A DNA stretch of 64,000 nt from Serripes groenlandicus. Taxonomy: Eukaryota > Mollusca > Bivalvia > Cardiida > Cardiidae. Of the stretch, positions 1 to 64,000 are shown piece after piece; position 1 is the first letter of the stretch; every line of letters starts with the position of its first letter. The notes beneath the pieces are model-generated. The model did no database searches and was not told the DNA's origin. It worked only from the letters and a program-made list of their open reading frames with translations. A program made the position numbers and the translations under genes. Where the stretch lies: assembly GCA_031761405.1 (NCBI GenBank), contig JASEVX010000013.1, positions 47,066,143 to 47,130,142 of the forward strand, read 5' to 3'.

Positions 1-680
1 CCGATAGTACTAACCGGTTAATCGGTTAACCGTATAGAATCCGAGTTTTGTTATTGTTGCTGTTCTTTTAAACTCGCATTTCCTGGTCATGTATAAATCA
101 GACTAGAACGTTGTTATCGGAATGTTTTCGTTTGTGTCAACCAACTTTTTTAATTTTAATTTTTTAATTTATAGTAATCTTTATTTTTAACGAAGTGACC
201 GTTATACGATTTATAATATGTTGAATGGAAGAGATGCATAGCTGCATAGTTTTAGGTACCAACTCCGGGGGAAATGTGTTAGCAAACTATTCTTTAAATC
301 TTCTTATTCAGTTGGTAAATAATTTACAAATACAACGTTTTGAATTTATCAAATTCATTCCAATAACATTAATAAGTCCTTATCATATATTTCTAGCCTT
401 GTATTGGACATTAATTTTTTTTTAAAAGAAACAAACTGTCCTTGATCAGCCACAATTATTCGATATCAAACGGTCATCAATACAATCGAGTGCGGCCGTT
501 TTCACAGTTATGTAAACATTCCCGATAGAGGTGTTAATAATTACCTCCTGGTCAGATACGTGTGATAAATTGATAAGAACAAAAGGTGAAATACAACTGT
601 GTATATATTTTATCTATTTTTCCATGTACTCGGTTACTTGAATTACTAACCGATTAATCGAAAAACATACAGTTAACCTA
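1..680. other. Possible transposon end; otherwise unrecognised
   Basis: TAACCGGTTAATCGGTTAAC near 8-30 and ACCGATTAATCGAAAAAC near 645-665 are related inverted sequences of a style seen at hAT-type ends, so 1-665 may be an old element cut by the window edge. No gene is seen. Confidence 0.35.
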
Positions 681-910
681 TTAACCCTTTCCCTCATATA
701 GACGCTTTCTGACGCCTCTGCAGCAGACGGCTATTTGAAAACATTGCGACAAAAGAAGAAATTGCACAAAACGTGCAATTTCTCCTTTTGCCACAATGTT
801 TTTCACTTTTTGTCATAGGTTATCCATTCAATTATGGAGATTTTCTATGTTTTAACAAAATATGTTCAAAGTCGTCTGCTGCAGAATTGCCGTATGAGGG
901 AAAGGGTTAA
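681..910. mobile_element. TTAA foldback MITE, full-length young copy (reference)
   Basis: 230 bp between TTAA and TTAA. Ends CCCTTTCCCTCATA / TATGAGGGAAAGGG. Inner arms CTGCAGCAGACG / CGTCTGCTGCAG. Centre AGAAATTGCACAAAACGTGC followed by AATTTCTCC, bounded by GACAAAAG / CTTTTGCCAC. The whole element can fold back on itself. TTAA target and CCCTTT termini are typical of piggyBac-type elements. No coding capacity. Confidence 0.88.
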
Positions 911-1204
911 TCGCTGCCATCCCTAATTGTGACACAAGGAGAAATTGCTCATAATGAACAAATTCTACTTTTGCCACAATGTTTTTAACTCTTTTCAATA
1001 ATTAATTAATTATACTTAAAAAAATTACTTATATACATACAGATATTCTAAAAAATTTACCTAGATGTTTTCAGTCTTCTGCTGCAGATTTGATGTACAT
1101 GTATGTGGAAAAGGGGTTATTTTCAAAGAACAGTATTCAAAGGAATAGACGTTTCACCTGCCAATATGTAAGTAAGTGAATGCTTACAGTCAAAGCGACA
1201 GGGA

Positions 1205-1345
1205 GTGATTGATTGTTTGGTGTTTAAGGCCACTTTCAACAATTTTTCAGTTATAACACAGCCTTTGGTACGACCCGACTGGAGATCGAACCCGCAATCT
1301 CAGGCACCCGATGCCGACGTTCTACCACTACACCACCAAGGCAGT
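1205..1345 (-). mobile_element. tRNA-derived SINE
   Basis: On the minus strand a tRNA-like head shows an A box (TGGTGTAGTGGTAGAACG) and a B box (GGTTCGATCTC), followed by a 3' body with TTATAACTGAAAAATTGTTGA and a tail CCAAACAATCAATC. It sits about 90 bp from the exon 13 donor. Confidence 0.8.
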
Positions 1346-1347
1346 CA

Positions 1348-54730
<53,383 letters not shown>

Positions 54731-54805
54731 GATTCAGTAAAAATACACCCACGACTTGGGTCGCCTATGGCAAGTTTCACTGTCACATGCCTCCCATTCA
54801 TTTAC

Positions 54806-55735
54806 CTGCAATGTATGATAAACAAGTACATATAAACACCCTTTATACAGTTTAAAAACCCTTTCACACCTACACACCCTTTTTATAGTTGAAACTCTTT
54901 CCCACTTGTAAACTACAAATCAGCTGCAGACAACTTTGAAAACACAAAGGAACAAATTTGGAAACTCCATTTAAATGAAAGTAAAATAATTGAATCGAGT
55001 TGAAAACATGGTGACAAAAGGAGAATTTGCTAGTTTTGAAAACCTTTTACCATCACCTACACACCCTTTCTGATGCCTCTGCAGAAGACGAATTTTGCTC
55101 ATCATGAACAATTTTTTGGTTATTAATTAATATTTAGGAAAGGGTTAATATGTTTAAAAATGTCAGAAAACCTTAATTATGATCAAAAAATTGTGAAGAA
55201 ACCTCTAGATTTGAGCAATTCCTTCTTTTCATATACTTGGTTGTTTTACTAGTTTTCCTGATATAGTATTTCAAGTGTTGACACATTTGACAATATCTCA
55301 GGAAAAATATTTGACACTTCAAAATCTAACAAATTAATTTTGACACAGCTACAAAAACATTGCAAACAATTAAGGAAAAATTGCTTGTTTCAGCAATTTT
55401 TCATTTACCCACAATGTTTTCAAAAGTCATCTGCTGCAGAGGTGTCATATGTGTACGAGAAATTGAATGTTTAAGTTCATTTAAATCTGCAGTAAACAAC
55501 TTTACAAACAATATTCAAAAATATGGAAACTCTATAAAGTACAATAATATGTAATAACAAATTACTGAAAAAGTTATGAGCAATTTCTTCAAGACCAGGT
55601 GGAGCTAAAAACCTTTTTGCAACATAAAGGAGGGGAAGCTGATGTTGAAAAAGAGCAAAATAATTACTGAATTGTTCTTATAATTAATAACCAGTTTTAT
55701 CCCAAGATTTTCTGCTTCAGATACAATACAGTATG
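54806..55735. other. Upstream flank of PI4KB, decayed repeats only
   Basis: MITE fragments (54860-55150, 55340-55470) are visible. No TATA-like box, CpG-rich stretch or further coding exon can be supported, so the promoter position is unknown. Confidence 0.5.
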
Positions 55736-55739
55736 AAGT

Positions 55740-55965
55740 TTAACCCTTTCCCTCATACGACAATTCTGCAGCAGACGACTTTGAACGTATTTTTTCAAAA
55801 ATGGAAAATCTCAATAATTGAATGGATAACCTATGACAAAAAGCGGAAAACATTGTGGCAAAAGGAGAAATTGCACATTTTGTGCAATTTCTTCTTTTGT
55901 CACTATGTTTTCCAAAAGCCGTCTGCAGAGGCGTCTGAAAGCGTTTATATGAGGGAAAGGGTTAA
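55740..55965. mobile_element. TTAA foldback MITE, full length
   Basis: 226 bp, TTAA both sides; right part reads CCGTCTGCAGAGGCGTCTGAAAGC (small deletion of GCTG). Confidence 0.86.
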
Positions 55966-56031
55966 TTAATGAGATTAAAAATTGTCTTCGGTGCAAAAAA
56001 TCTTTATAAATGGCTGTCACTGTGAGGTACA

Positions 56032-56507
56032 GTAAGGCTAAAAAAAAAATATGTGTGGTTCAGGTAACATTGGTCAAAGAAAAAGGGTAGGTAGGTAGGC
56101 TTTTTTTTTTTTTTTTTTTTTCTTTTCTTCAGAAGCAAGTTGTCTGAACATTGCAAGTTGTTACAGACGTAAGTGGTTACAAATGTATGCTATATATGCA
56201 CATTCAATCAAGACATCTCATCAATATATGCAATAATTCTTGCAAAAAAATTCCCGACGGTAGATGAGTTGATGACTGCCTTCATAATTCGTTTTGAAGT
56301 GCCATGGACGCGTTTTCTACCGTCACGGCGAACACTGTGGCCGCCACCATGTTTGTTTTATTACGATCGATAAACGCTTTCGAAGCGTTTCAGTTTCGTA
56401 CTCAATTATTTTAGTTCCCAAAATCGATAAAAAGTTCTAGGGTTGGCCCCAAAAAATAGGGAAGGTAGGGTTACCTGAACCACACATATTTATTTTTTTA
56501 GCCTAAT
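56032..56507. mobile_element. 476-bp element with AGGCTAAAAAAA inverted ends
   Basis: Inverted ends of about 36 bp (AGGCTAAAAAA..AATATGTG, TGGTTCAGGTAAC) enclose a 22-T run, (GGTA)n and a GC-richer centre with CGATCGATAAACGCTTTCG. No clean target duplication is visible (TA on the left, AA on the right). Confidence 0.65.
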
Positions 56508-56615
56508 GATCATAATTTTAACCCATTCCCACTTACCTATATTATATACAGCATAATTATCTGTATCAGAATACTCCTTTTTGACACAATGTTTTCAAAA
56601 ATTGTTGTTTACGGG

Positions 56616-56845
56616 TTAACCCTTTCCCTCATATAGTCGCTTTCTGACGCCTCTGCAGCAGACGGCTTTTGGAAAACATAGTGACAAAAGGAGAAATTGC
56701 TCAAAACAAGCAATTTCTCCTTTTGCCACAATGTTTTCCACTTTTAGTCATAGGTTATCCATTCAATTAAAGAGATTTTCTATTTTTTTACAAAATATGT
56801 TCAAAGTCATCTGCTGCAGAAAAGTCGTATGAGGGACAGGGTTAA
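56616..56845. mobile_element. TTAA foldback MITE, full length
   Basis: 230 bp, TTAA both sides, CCCTTTCCCTCATATAGTCG left end, GTATGAGGGACAGGG right end. Confidence 0.86.
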
Positions 56846-56892
56846 TATATATATCAAGGTAATGTCTTCCCACATATTGTTATGTGACACAT

Positions 56893-57381
56893 AAAAAAAC
56901 ACTTTAATTACTATTGATGTAAATACACCTTTCTTAAATTTCAACCCATCCCCACCCAAACTTATATATCTTCTTTCCCTCTTATATACAGAAGCATTCC
57001 AATAAAACTACGGAAGCCAACTTTTGAAAACTGTGGCAGAAGAAGAAATTGCTCATTAAAAGCCATTTCTCCTTTTGCCACGCCAAGCCCCGGTAGCTCA
57101 GTCAGTAGAGACGCGGGCTGTCAATCCAGGGGTTGTAAAAAAAACACTTTAATTACTATTGATGTAAATACACCTTTCTTAAATTTCAACCCATCCCCAC
57201 CCAAACTTATATATCTTCTTTCCCTCTTATATACAGAAGCATTCCAATAAAACTACGGAAGCCAACTTTTGAAAACTGTGGCAGAAGAAGAAATTGCTCA
57301 TTATAAGCCATTTCTCCTTTTGCCACGCCAAGCCCCGGTAGCTCAGTCAGTAGAGACGCGGGCTGTCAATCCAGGGGTTGT
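56893..57381 (+). repeat. 245-bp tandem duplication
   Basis: ACTTTAATTACTATTGATGT recurs at 56901 and 57146; the two units differ at about one base (TTAAAAGCC versus TTATAAGCC). The unit joins an old foldback MITE half to the first 50 bp of a SINE head. Confidence 0.9.
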
Positions 57382-57635
57382 GAGTTTGAATCCCGGCTCG
57401 GCCAACTTTCTATCCGACGATTGATAAAAGTATAATGCGACATGCGTCATTCGTCTTCCACCATTGGGCTAAGTCTATGTGGAAAAGCAGCCAGTTGCTT
57501 GGGAAGTTTGTTGTGTGGAGTACTGGTGTGAGAAAACCATGAAATGCATGAGTAGGTGATTACTGGCCACCGTGATATAACTGAGAAATTGTTAAAAACG
57601 GCATTAAACCCCAATCAATCAATCAAATCTTTTTG
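57086..57635 (+). mobile_element. tRNA-derived SINE, 5' part tandemly duplicated
   Basis: The complete copy starts near 57331 with head AGCCCCGGTAGCTCAGTCAG (A box), an Asp-like anticodon loop and B box GAGTTTGAATCCC. A body contains CAGCCAGTTGCTTGG and GTGGAGTACTGGTGTGAGAA, then GATATAACTGAGAAATTGTT and GGCATTAAACCCC, ending in (AATC)n. A truncated head at about 57086-57136 belongs to the upstream copy of a 245-bp tandem duplication and stops at GGTTGT. Confidence 0.85.
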
Positions 57636-57926
57636 CCACAATGTTTTCAACTCTATTCAATAATTACAAATTCATTTATAGAGATTTTCAATATTTTTGC
57701 CTATGCATGTGTTTTGAATTTTCAGTCGTCTGTCGCAGATTTCTGTGTGAAAGGGTTATTAAGAATTCAAGTTTATAAAAACTTACTTTATGTAAATTAG
57801 AAGGGGATAACATCATAATAACCCTTTTCAATATATGCAACAAATCTGCAGCAGATCAAAGCCAAAATATATGTAAAATATTTACCCTTTTCCCATATAC
57901 TTGTAACAAATCTGCAGCAGACAACT

Positions 57927-58478
57927 TTAACCCTTTACCTCATACGACAATTCAGCAGCAGATGACTTTGAAAATATTTTGTCAAAACATAGAAAATCTC
58001 TATTATTGAATGGATAACCTATGACTAAAAGTGGAAAACATTGTGGCAAAGGAAGAAATTGCTCGTTTTGAATAAGAGTTAAGCAGATTTGTTGAATGTG
58101 CCATGGTAAAGAGTTACAGGGGAATTACTCATTTAGAACAATTTCTCCTCTACCCATATATCTGTTTCTTTATAAACTTAAGTCTTAGGAAAAGCTTAGC
58201 AAACATTGCAATTGATCTATATATAATATATATATATATTATGGAAATTTCAGTTTAGTTAAACCTTTACCCACATATAGACGCCTCTACAGCAGATGAC
58301 TTTTGAAAATATTGTGATAAAAGATAAAATTGCTCAAAACAAGCAATTTCTGCATAAATTTGCCACAATGTTTTCAACATTATTCAGTATATAATTATAC
58401 CTTCATTTAGAGATTTTCTGTGTTTTTGTCTTTTTCTTCTCAAAGTTGTCTGCTGCAGATTTGCAGGGAAAGGGTTAA
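57927..58478. mobile_element. Two foldback MITEs
   Basis: 57927 to about 58083 (TTAACCCTTTACCTCATACG; ends after GCTCGTTTTGAA, i.e. truncated in the central hairpin) and 58259-58478 (older; TTAAACCTTTACCCACATATAG ... TTTGCAGGGAAAGGGTTAA). A further old copy is at about 58955-59150. Confidence 0.7.
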
Positions 58479-59219
58479 GATAGCTCAAGGTTAGCCTTTA
58501 CAAATTATTTAAACTAATCTGTTGACAAAAACATAAAGACACCAAAATATTTAGCTAATATATTAATCCTCACCAATCCCAACCATTAATTTATAAAACC
58601 CATTTCCTTGAACAGAAAACATTTCATGCCACATCTGAAACAATGAAAGGAGAAATCCCAAATTAAAAGCAATTATGGACAATTACTCCTTTTGCCACAA
58701 TGTATTCAACAGTTGTCTATATTGGGGAACGAATCCAGACAAAATATACTTGTAATCAGGAAACAGAATAATCCATTCACATATATATATATGTAAACCA
58801 AATCTACAGCAGACAACTTTCAAAATTACTAAGCCATTAAAACATGAAAAATCTCTTTTTAATTCAGTTCATCAGAAATTAATGTAGCAAAAGTAGAAAT
58901 TACTCATTATGATTTCTTCTTTTCCATCAATATTTTCAAGTCTTCTGCTGCTTTAACCGTTTGCCTCATACAGAAGCTTTATTACGCATCTACAGTGAGC
59001 AAACATAATGAGCAATTTCTCCTTTTGGCACAATGTTTTCAACTCTATTTAGTAATTGAACTTACACTAAGGGACTTATAGAGATATTCCATATTTTGTC
59101 TAGATGTTTGCTTCTGTAGATTTATTGTTATTGTGGTAAAGGGTAACACACTTAGCATCAGCATGACTGCGGGAATTGGTTAATTCTCAAACCTTAGAAG
59201 AGACAACTTCGAAAACCAT

Positions 59220-60047
59220 AATAAATGGTAGACATAAAAATTATCTACTCTAATGAAAGTGAAACATTGGTAGACATAATAATTATCTCCTTTAATGAAA
59301 ATGAAACATTGGAAGACATAATAATTATCTCCTTTAATGAAAGTGAAGCATAATTGGTAGACAGTCACATAATAATGATCTCCTCTTTAGAATGAAAGTG
59401 AAACATTGGTAGGCATAAAAATTATCTTCTCTAATGAAAGTGAAACAATGGTGGACATAATAATTATCTCCTTTAATGAAAGTGAAAAATTGGTAGACAT
59501 AATAATGATCTCCTCTATTGAAAGTGAAACATTGGTAGACATAATAATTATCTCCTCTAATGAAAGTGAAACATAATTGGTAGACATAATAATGATCTCC
59601 TCTTTAGAATGAAGTGAAACATTGGTAGGCATAAAAATTATCTTCTCAAATGAAAGTGAAACATTGGTAGACATAATAATTAACTCCTTTATTGAAAGTG
59701 AAACATTGGTAGACATAATAATTATCTCTTCTAATGAAAGTGAAACATTGGTAGACATAATAAGTATCTCCTCTAATGAAAGTGAAACATTGGTAGACAT
59801 AATAATTATCTCCTCTAATGAAAGTGAAACATTGGTAGACATAATAATTATCTCCTCTAATGAAAGTGAAACATTGGTAGGCATAAAAATTATCTTCTCT
59901 AATGAAAGTGAAACAATGGTGGACATAATAATTATCTCCTTTAATGAAAGTGAAACATTGGAAGACATAATATTTATCTCCTCTAATGAAAGTGAAACAT
60001 TGAAAGACATAATAATTATCTCCTCTAATGAAAGTGAAACATTTGTA
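59220..60047 (+). repeat. 42-bp minisatellite, about 19 units
   Basis: The unit reads AATGAAAGTGAAACATTGGT, AGACATAATAATTATCTCCT, CT. Because 42 is a multiple of three, long frames stay open on both strands (174 codons on plus, 230 on minus) with 14-residue repeats such as ESETLVDIIIISSN. No splice, start context or family match supports coding. Some units are 46-49 bp (with ATAATTGGTAGACA or TTTAGAATG inserts). A stray decayed unit lies near 60520. Confidence 0.88.
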
Positions 60048-60780
60048 GGTAAAATTACGCTAAATACATCCACTGTCATGCTGATCTACACCACTATTAG
60101 TCTCTCAAAAAACCTTTGTTTGCGTAGAAATGAGTGTATACCATAACCAGAATGTATTGGATATATGATATTGAGTTTAAATTCAATTTGCAAATGTGTA
60201 CCGGATGCACCTGAAATGATTGATTTGATCACTTTAGTATTTTGACCTTGTTTGAAAGTGAAAGTAGAGAATGCTAAACACCGGTTTTGTCCGGGCCATA
60301 TTTGGTCCAAAACGACGGTAACCATTTTCGCCTGGTGATTTCTTTCTTGCATAATGCATGACCTCATTTACTTTGGATTGTTTTAAAGCTTAGAGGTAAC
60401 TCTTTTCAATGATATTGGTGTTCTGCATGAGAAACGCTTAGAAAGTGTGACAATTGAGGGCTGAAACTCGTTGATTTCCATGGAAACAAATAAGGATTTT
60501 TTTTGGTGTGTTTAACCTGTAGACATGATAATTATCTCATATAATGAAAGAATGACTTAAGAATAGGTACGAGAGTTATAATTTCCTGATGTTTCATTTT
60601 TCTCTGGTATTTTGTTTATAAAACAGATGAAAGCTTCATATAAGTGAAAACACTAATAAAACAGATCACATGACTCGTAAATAACACCTTTTATCATCCA
60701 TTTTTATTTTTAATGAGTTTTAAGGTGGGTCTTTTATGTTTACAACCATGTTATTGTAATTTTTGGTTTTTGTCTATGAG
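60048..60780. other. Unique-looking upstream sequence, possible old exon or promoter
   Basis: It holds a 93-codon minus-strand frame (60086-60367) with no match I recognise, and more CpG than its neighbours (CACCGGTTTTGTCCGG, AACGACGGTAACC, TTTTCGCC). It lacks the repeat families found elsewhere. It could contain a non-coding first exon or regulatory sequence of PI4KB; this is speculation. Confidence 0.3.
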
Positions 60781-60972
60781 GTCCAGATAAGGAGGGGTTA
60801 ACAGCTTTTTTCCAAACAATATCTTTCTTATTATAAATCCAACCAAACCCTATATATGTTGTAGGTACTCAAAAGAATCGTCTCATTGAGACGATTCTTT
60901 TGAGTACCCACAACATAGGGTTAGCAGATAAAATAAGGACTTAGAACAAGCAAAACGATCCTAATCTAGAGC
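60780..60972. mobile_element. Second foldback family, full-length copy
   Basis: AGGTCCAGATAAGGAGGGGT at the left, ACTCAAAAGAATCGTCTCAT / TGAGACGATTCTTTTGAGTA in the centre, ATCCTAATCTAGAGCTCTG at the right. About 190 bp. Confidence 0.85.
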
Positions 60973-61062
60973 TCTGTTTCTTTTAACCTTTCTCACACAT
61001 ACAGACACTTTCTGCAAATATATTTTTTATACGATATTTTCCGCTGTAGATTTCTTTGTATT

Positions 61063-61332
61063 GGTGTTTAACACTGCTTTCAACAATATTTCAGTCGTTA
61101 TAATCCAGGGATTTCCTAAAGACATTAGTTATAATAATGTACTACTGGTCCATTTATCCTGACACCAGCAAGTCAGTGGATATGCTCGATCATCCCACAA
61201 TCCTGAGCGCCAAGGAGGAAAAGCCATAAATTAAATTTTGAAAGTCTTTGATATGACTATAAGCTAATGTGACCGAATTTTCAACCTCTCACATCTGAGG
61301 CAGATGTTCTACCACTTAACACCACTGAGGGA
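61063..61332 (-). mobile_element. tRNA-derived SINE, diverged
   Basis: Minus-strand head with GTGGTGTTAAGTGGTAGAACA (A box-like) and body ending in ATAACGACTGAAATATTGTTG then GTGTTAAACACC. Inner CCTGACACCAGCAAGTCAGT is shared with 21480-21510 and 48595-48625, which are shorter SINE remnants. Confidence 0.6.
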
Positions 61333-61394
61333 GTTTATACTCTAAGAACTAGAAAGATTATTTCCAACATTTTCATCCTAGTAAGAATGAATGA

Positions 61395-61617
61395 ATGAAT
61401 GTATATTGTTTTATGGCGCATCGACAGCTAAGGTCATTTAGCGCGCAATTAAATTTAATTATTCATGATCCCTGGGTAAACAAACCAGTACTAGGCTAGA
61501 AAATGTGCCTTGCCCAAGGGCACTCCACCATGACCGTAGTGCCGCGACTGGGGATCGAACCCGGGACACCTGGTTTCGAAATCCCCGACGCTAACCACTC
61601 GACCACAGCGGATTCCC
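61395..61617 (-). mobile_element. tRNA-derived SINE with (ATTC)n tail
   Basis: On the minus strand: A box GTGGTCGAGTGGTTAGCG, B box GGTTCGATCCC, body with GTGGAGTGCCCTTGGGCAAG, 3' tail of CATT repeats (61386-61400 on plus). A second, older member of the same family is at 7801-7985. Confidence 0.85.
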
Positions 61618-61767
61618 CTAGTAAGAAACCTTCTATATAAATTTATGCCTTTTATACATAAAAATATATCTGCAGCAGACGTCTCTGAAAACATTTTCGG
61701 CAAAAATATTGAAAATCCCTATAAATGGACATACTATCAACAAATAGAATTGAAAACATTATGACAA

Positions 61768-61926
61768 ACAAGAGCACCACGTACGGCACAGACGCTCGAC
61801 TGATAGGGAGAAAACAGAAAAAAAAAAAAAAATGAGCTAAACAAAAAACGTTAACCAGACGACCACGCCGCCGACGCCTGAGGGTCATGACAATAGCTCT
61901 CGGTTTTTTTCAAAAGTCGAGCTAAA
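61768..61926 (+). mobile_element. Minimal ACAAG-superfamily element (about 160 bp) inside a MITE
   Basis: Start ACAAGAGCACCACGTACGG then GCTCGACTGAT; end TTTTTTTCAAAAGTCGAGCT followed by AAAA. It has no tandem interior. The host MITE reads ATTATGACAA on the left and AGGAGAAATTGCTCATTATG on the right, ending GTATGTGGGAAAGGGTTAA at 62032. Confidence 0.75.
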
Positions 61927-62156
61927 AAGGAGAAATTGCTCATTATGGGCAATTTTTCTTACTACCATAATGCTTTTAAAAGGTGTCTTCTGCAGATGCG
62001 TCAAAATGTATCTGTATGTGGGAAAGGGTTAAGGTTAATGTACGGTTACCAGTTCACAAGATCAATTATATCTTGATAAATTGATGATTGAGATCATAAT
62101 AAATCTCCATAGTGAATCACATAACAACTGAGCATTATAGGTCAAGATAAGTAAGA

Positions 62157-63106
62157 GTAAGCCTTTCCCCCTCATTATAGACGCTTTCCGACGCCCCTCT
62201 GCAGCAGACGACTTTTTGAAAAGAGTGACAAACAATGTTTTCAACTTTTAGAATAGATAACATTTTTTTTTACAAAATATGTTCAAATTCGTCTGCTGCA
62301 GAATTGTCGTATGAGGGAAAGGGTTTTAAAAAAATCTTTCCCACAGTCATGTAGATGCTTTCCGATGTCTCTGCAGCAGAAAAACTTTTGAAAACATATA
62401 TAATGAGCAATTTCTCCTTTTGCTGCAATGTTTTCAAAAGTTCTATTCAATAATAGAAATTTGTGACCTTTTTAACTAAATGTTTTCACAGTCATCTGCA
62501 GCAGATTGGTTGTATACATGTAGGAATTTTGCGTTAAACAGGTCATTCTCTACAATCTTGTCTCTTATTACAAGATAACAATCTCTATGCTGTGGGTACT
62601 CAAAAAGAGTCTTCTCACTGACTAAATGATTCATGTGAGTATCTGATTCCATACTATAAGCAGAGCTCTAGATTATAAGGGGCGTTTGTCATGGTCTAAA
62701 ACTTTAATTCGACCCTTTAATCCTATGTTGTGGGTACTCAAAAGAATCGTCAAACCCTCAAAAGAATAGTGTCAATGAGACAATTCTTTTGAGTACCCAC
62801 GTCATAGGGTTTGGTTCGATAATAATAGAGATATTGTGGTGAGAAGATCTGTATATACACCTCTTTATCTGGACCTCTATCCCTTTCCCTCATACGACAA
62901 TTCTGCAGCAGCCGACTTTGAACATTATTTGTCAAAAAATAGAGAATCCCTATAATTGAATGGATAACCTAAGACTAAAAGTGGAAAACATTGTCGCAAA
63001 AGGAGAAATTGCTCGATTTGAGCAATTTCTTCATTTGTCACTATGTTTTCAAAAAGCTGTCTGCTGCAGAGGCGTCAGAAAGCGTCTATATGAGGGAAAG
63101 GGTTAA
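62157..63106. mobile_element. Foldback MITEs upstream of PI4KB
   Basis: 62157-62329 (internally deleted, GCCTTTCCCCCTCATTATAG ... TATGAGGGAAAGGG), about 62331-62537 (older), and 62878-63106 (young, CCCTTTCCCTCATACGAC ... TATATGAGGGAAAGGGTTAA; left TTAA lost). Confidence 0.75.
62660..62882. mobile_element. Second foldback family, copy with duplicated centre
   Basis: AGAGCTCTAGATTATAAGGG to TCTTTATCTGGACCTCT. The centre has an extra AAACCCTCAAAAGAATAGTG, suggesting slippage in the palindrome. A broken copy precedes it at 62545-62655, and another old copy is at 13035-13215. Confidence 0.8.
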
Positions 63107-63239
63107 GGCAGGATTAATCTTTTCCCATAAACATTGAATTAACTGTAGCAGACAAATTTGAAAACATCTTGGCCAAATTTTGATAAATCAGAGTATATTA
63201 ATTTAATCCAGTTGTAAACAGTGTGGCTGTATCATTATT

Positions 63240-63470
63240 GATGAAATTTATAATGATTGATTCAGGTTTAATGCCATTTTCAACAATCTTTTAGCCATAT
63301 CATGGCAACCTGAGTTCACCTACTCATGCATCTCCTGGCTTTAAAATTCTCACACCAGTACTCCACACAACATACTTTCCAAGCAACTGGCTGCTTTTCC
63401 ACAAAATCTGTTAGCCCATGCATTGCCCATTGGTGGAAGACAAATGGCGCAAATTGTCACAACTCACTTA
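63240..63470 (-). mobile_element. SINE, 5'-truncated
   Basis: The reverse complement matches the body and tail of the 57331 SINE (TTGGTGGAAGACAAATGG..., AGCAGCCAGTTGCTTGG, GTGTGGAGTACTGGTGTGAG, GGCATTAAACCTGAATCAATC) but lacks the tRNA head. Confidence 0.75.
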
Positions 63471-63640
63471 ATTTAACAAAAGTTGAGTATCATTATAACC
63501 GTAAATAGAATTGAAAATTGTGGCAAAAGTTGTCTTCCATTGATTCATAAAATTGCATTAGGAAACCCTCTTAAAAATTCATTAATAAATGAATTTTGAT
63601 AAAGACTTGAAACATGTAGTTAATATTCTCAGAGGACTAG

Positions 63641-63880
63641 ATAACCCTTTCCCTCATACAACAATTCTGCAGCAGACGACTTTGAACATATTTAGTCAAC
63701 AAATAGAAAATCTCTATAATTTAATTGATATTTATATATATAACATACAAGTAAAAGCGGAAAACATTGTGGCAAAAGGAGAAATTGCTCGTCTTGAGCA
63801 ATTTCTTCTTTTGTCACTATGTTTTCAAAAAGCTGTCTACTGTAGAGGCGTCAGAAAGCGTCTTTATGAGGGAAAAGGGG
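63641..63880. mobile_element. TTAA foldback MITE near the window end
   Basis: It starts ATAACCCTTTCCCTCATACA, with an AT-rich expansion (TTTATATATATAACATAC) near the middle, and ends TTATGAGGGAAAAGGGG. Confidence 0.78.
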
Positions 63881-64000
63881 TCAGTAAACTAGTCCCATAT
63901 CTAGTCAGCTCTGGTTGTCTGCTGCAAAAGTGTCTGCATGTGGGAAGAGGATAACTGGGTATTGAGGATTAAATCTCTCTCTAATGCCAATGACCTTTTC

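Noticed and set aside
225..425. 66-codon frame near the left edge as the missing terminal PI4KB exon or a separate gene
   Set aside because: It is on the wrong strand for PI4KB, has no similarity to the family C-terminus, and is compositionally ordinary AT-rich sequence.
56300..56400. CpG-rich stretch with GCCGCCACCATG, read as a promoter or start site
   Set aside because: The frame after that ATG is only 21 codons, and the stretch lies inside an element with 36-bp inverted ends (56032-56507).
57331..57405. A possible tRNA-Asp gene
   Set aside because: The head has A and B boxes and a GTC-like anticodon, but the acceptor stem does not pair and the sequence continues into a SINE body and (AATC)n tail.
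59387..60146. Long open frames of 230 and 174 codons on opposite strands
   Set aside because: They come from the 42-bp minisatellite, which stays open in any stop-free frame because the unit is a multiple of three. No splice sites, domain or promoter support them.
60086..60367. 93-codon minus-strand frame as a first exon of PI4KB
   Set aside because: Exon 1 has its own start with an in-frame stop just upstream, and the frame shows no recognised domain or convincing donor.

Overview
The window looks like animal nuclear DNA, most likely from a bivalve mollusc. It is AT-rich, its one long gene has short exons with GT/AG splice sites, and the rest is dense interspersed repeat: foldback MITEs, tRNA-derived SINEs, and elements that begin ACAAG, end GCTAAAA and carry internal tandem repeats, a style common in bivalve genomes. 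The bivalve assignment is inference from repeat style; no marker gene was available to test it.

One gene dominates. Thirteen coding exons on the minus strand, from 54730 down to 1434, encode phosphatidylinositol 4-kinase beta (PI4KB). All exon phases join, giving 871 codons plus one base. The start codon, the LKU helical region, a conserved RSRSDA phosphosite, the ATP-binding lysine, the catalytic loop and the DFG motif are present. The final exon (about 50-60 residues in the family) lies beyond position 1, so the gene is 3'-truncated by the window edge. Intron 6 holds a second, intronless gene on the same strand: a 13-finger C2H2 zinc-finger protein (19368-20474) whose C-terminal fingers have decayed after a stop codon.

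Almost everything else is intronic or upstream repeat. (1) A foldback MITE family, usually 190-230 bp, with ends TTAACCCTTTCCC / GGGAAAGGGTTAA, inner CTGCAGCAGACG / CGTCTGCTGCAG arms and a central hairpin around AGAAATTGC / GCAATTTCT; I count about 50 copies of several ages. The TTAA target and CCCTTT ends suggest piggyBac-type mobilisation. (2) A superfamily of elements (160 bp to 2.7 kb) starting ACAAG plus a short hairpin and ending in a subterminal inverted repeat plus GCTAAAA; the architecture resembles Helentron-type non-autonomous elements. They repeatedly sit inside the MITEs. (3) tRNA-derived SINEs. (4) Two other foldback MITE families, a pogo/Tigger-like element with TA duplications, and a 250-bp element with a 9-bp target duplication. 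(5) Tandem arrays: three nearly identical 1,144-bp units at 26811-30243, a roughly 163-bp array at 37250-39640, a 42-bp minisatellite at 59220-60045 and others.

Region by region: 1-54730 is the PI4KB gene (introns of 1.2-14 kb; the largest is intron 4, 31747-45770, and the tandem units lie in intron 5). 54731-64000 is upstream sequence with MITEs, SINEs and the minisatellite, and no further gene that I can support. Two places show exon ends, with their splice donors, copied into introns (near exons 3 and 11), and several nested insertions allow the repeats to be dated relative to one another.
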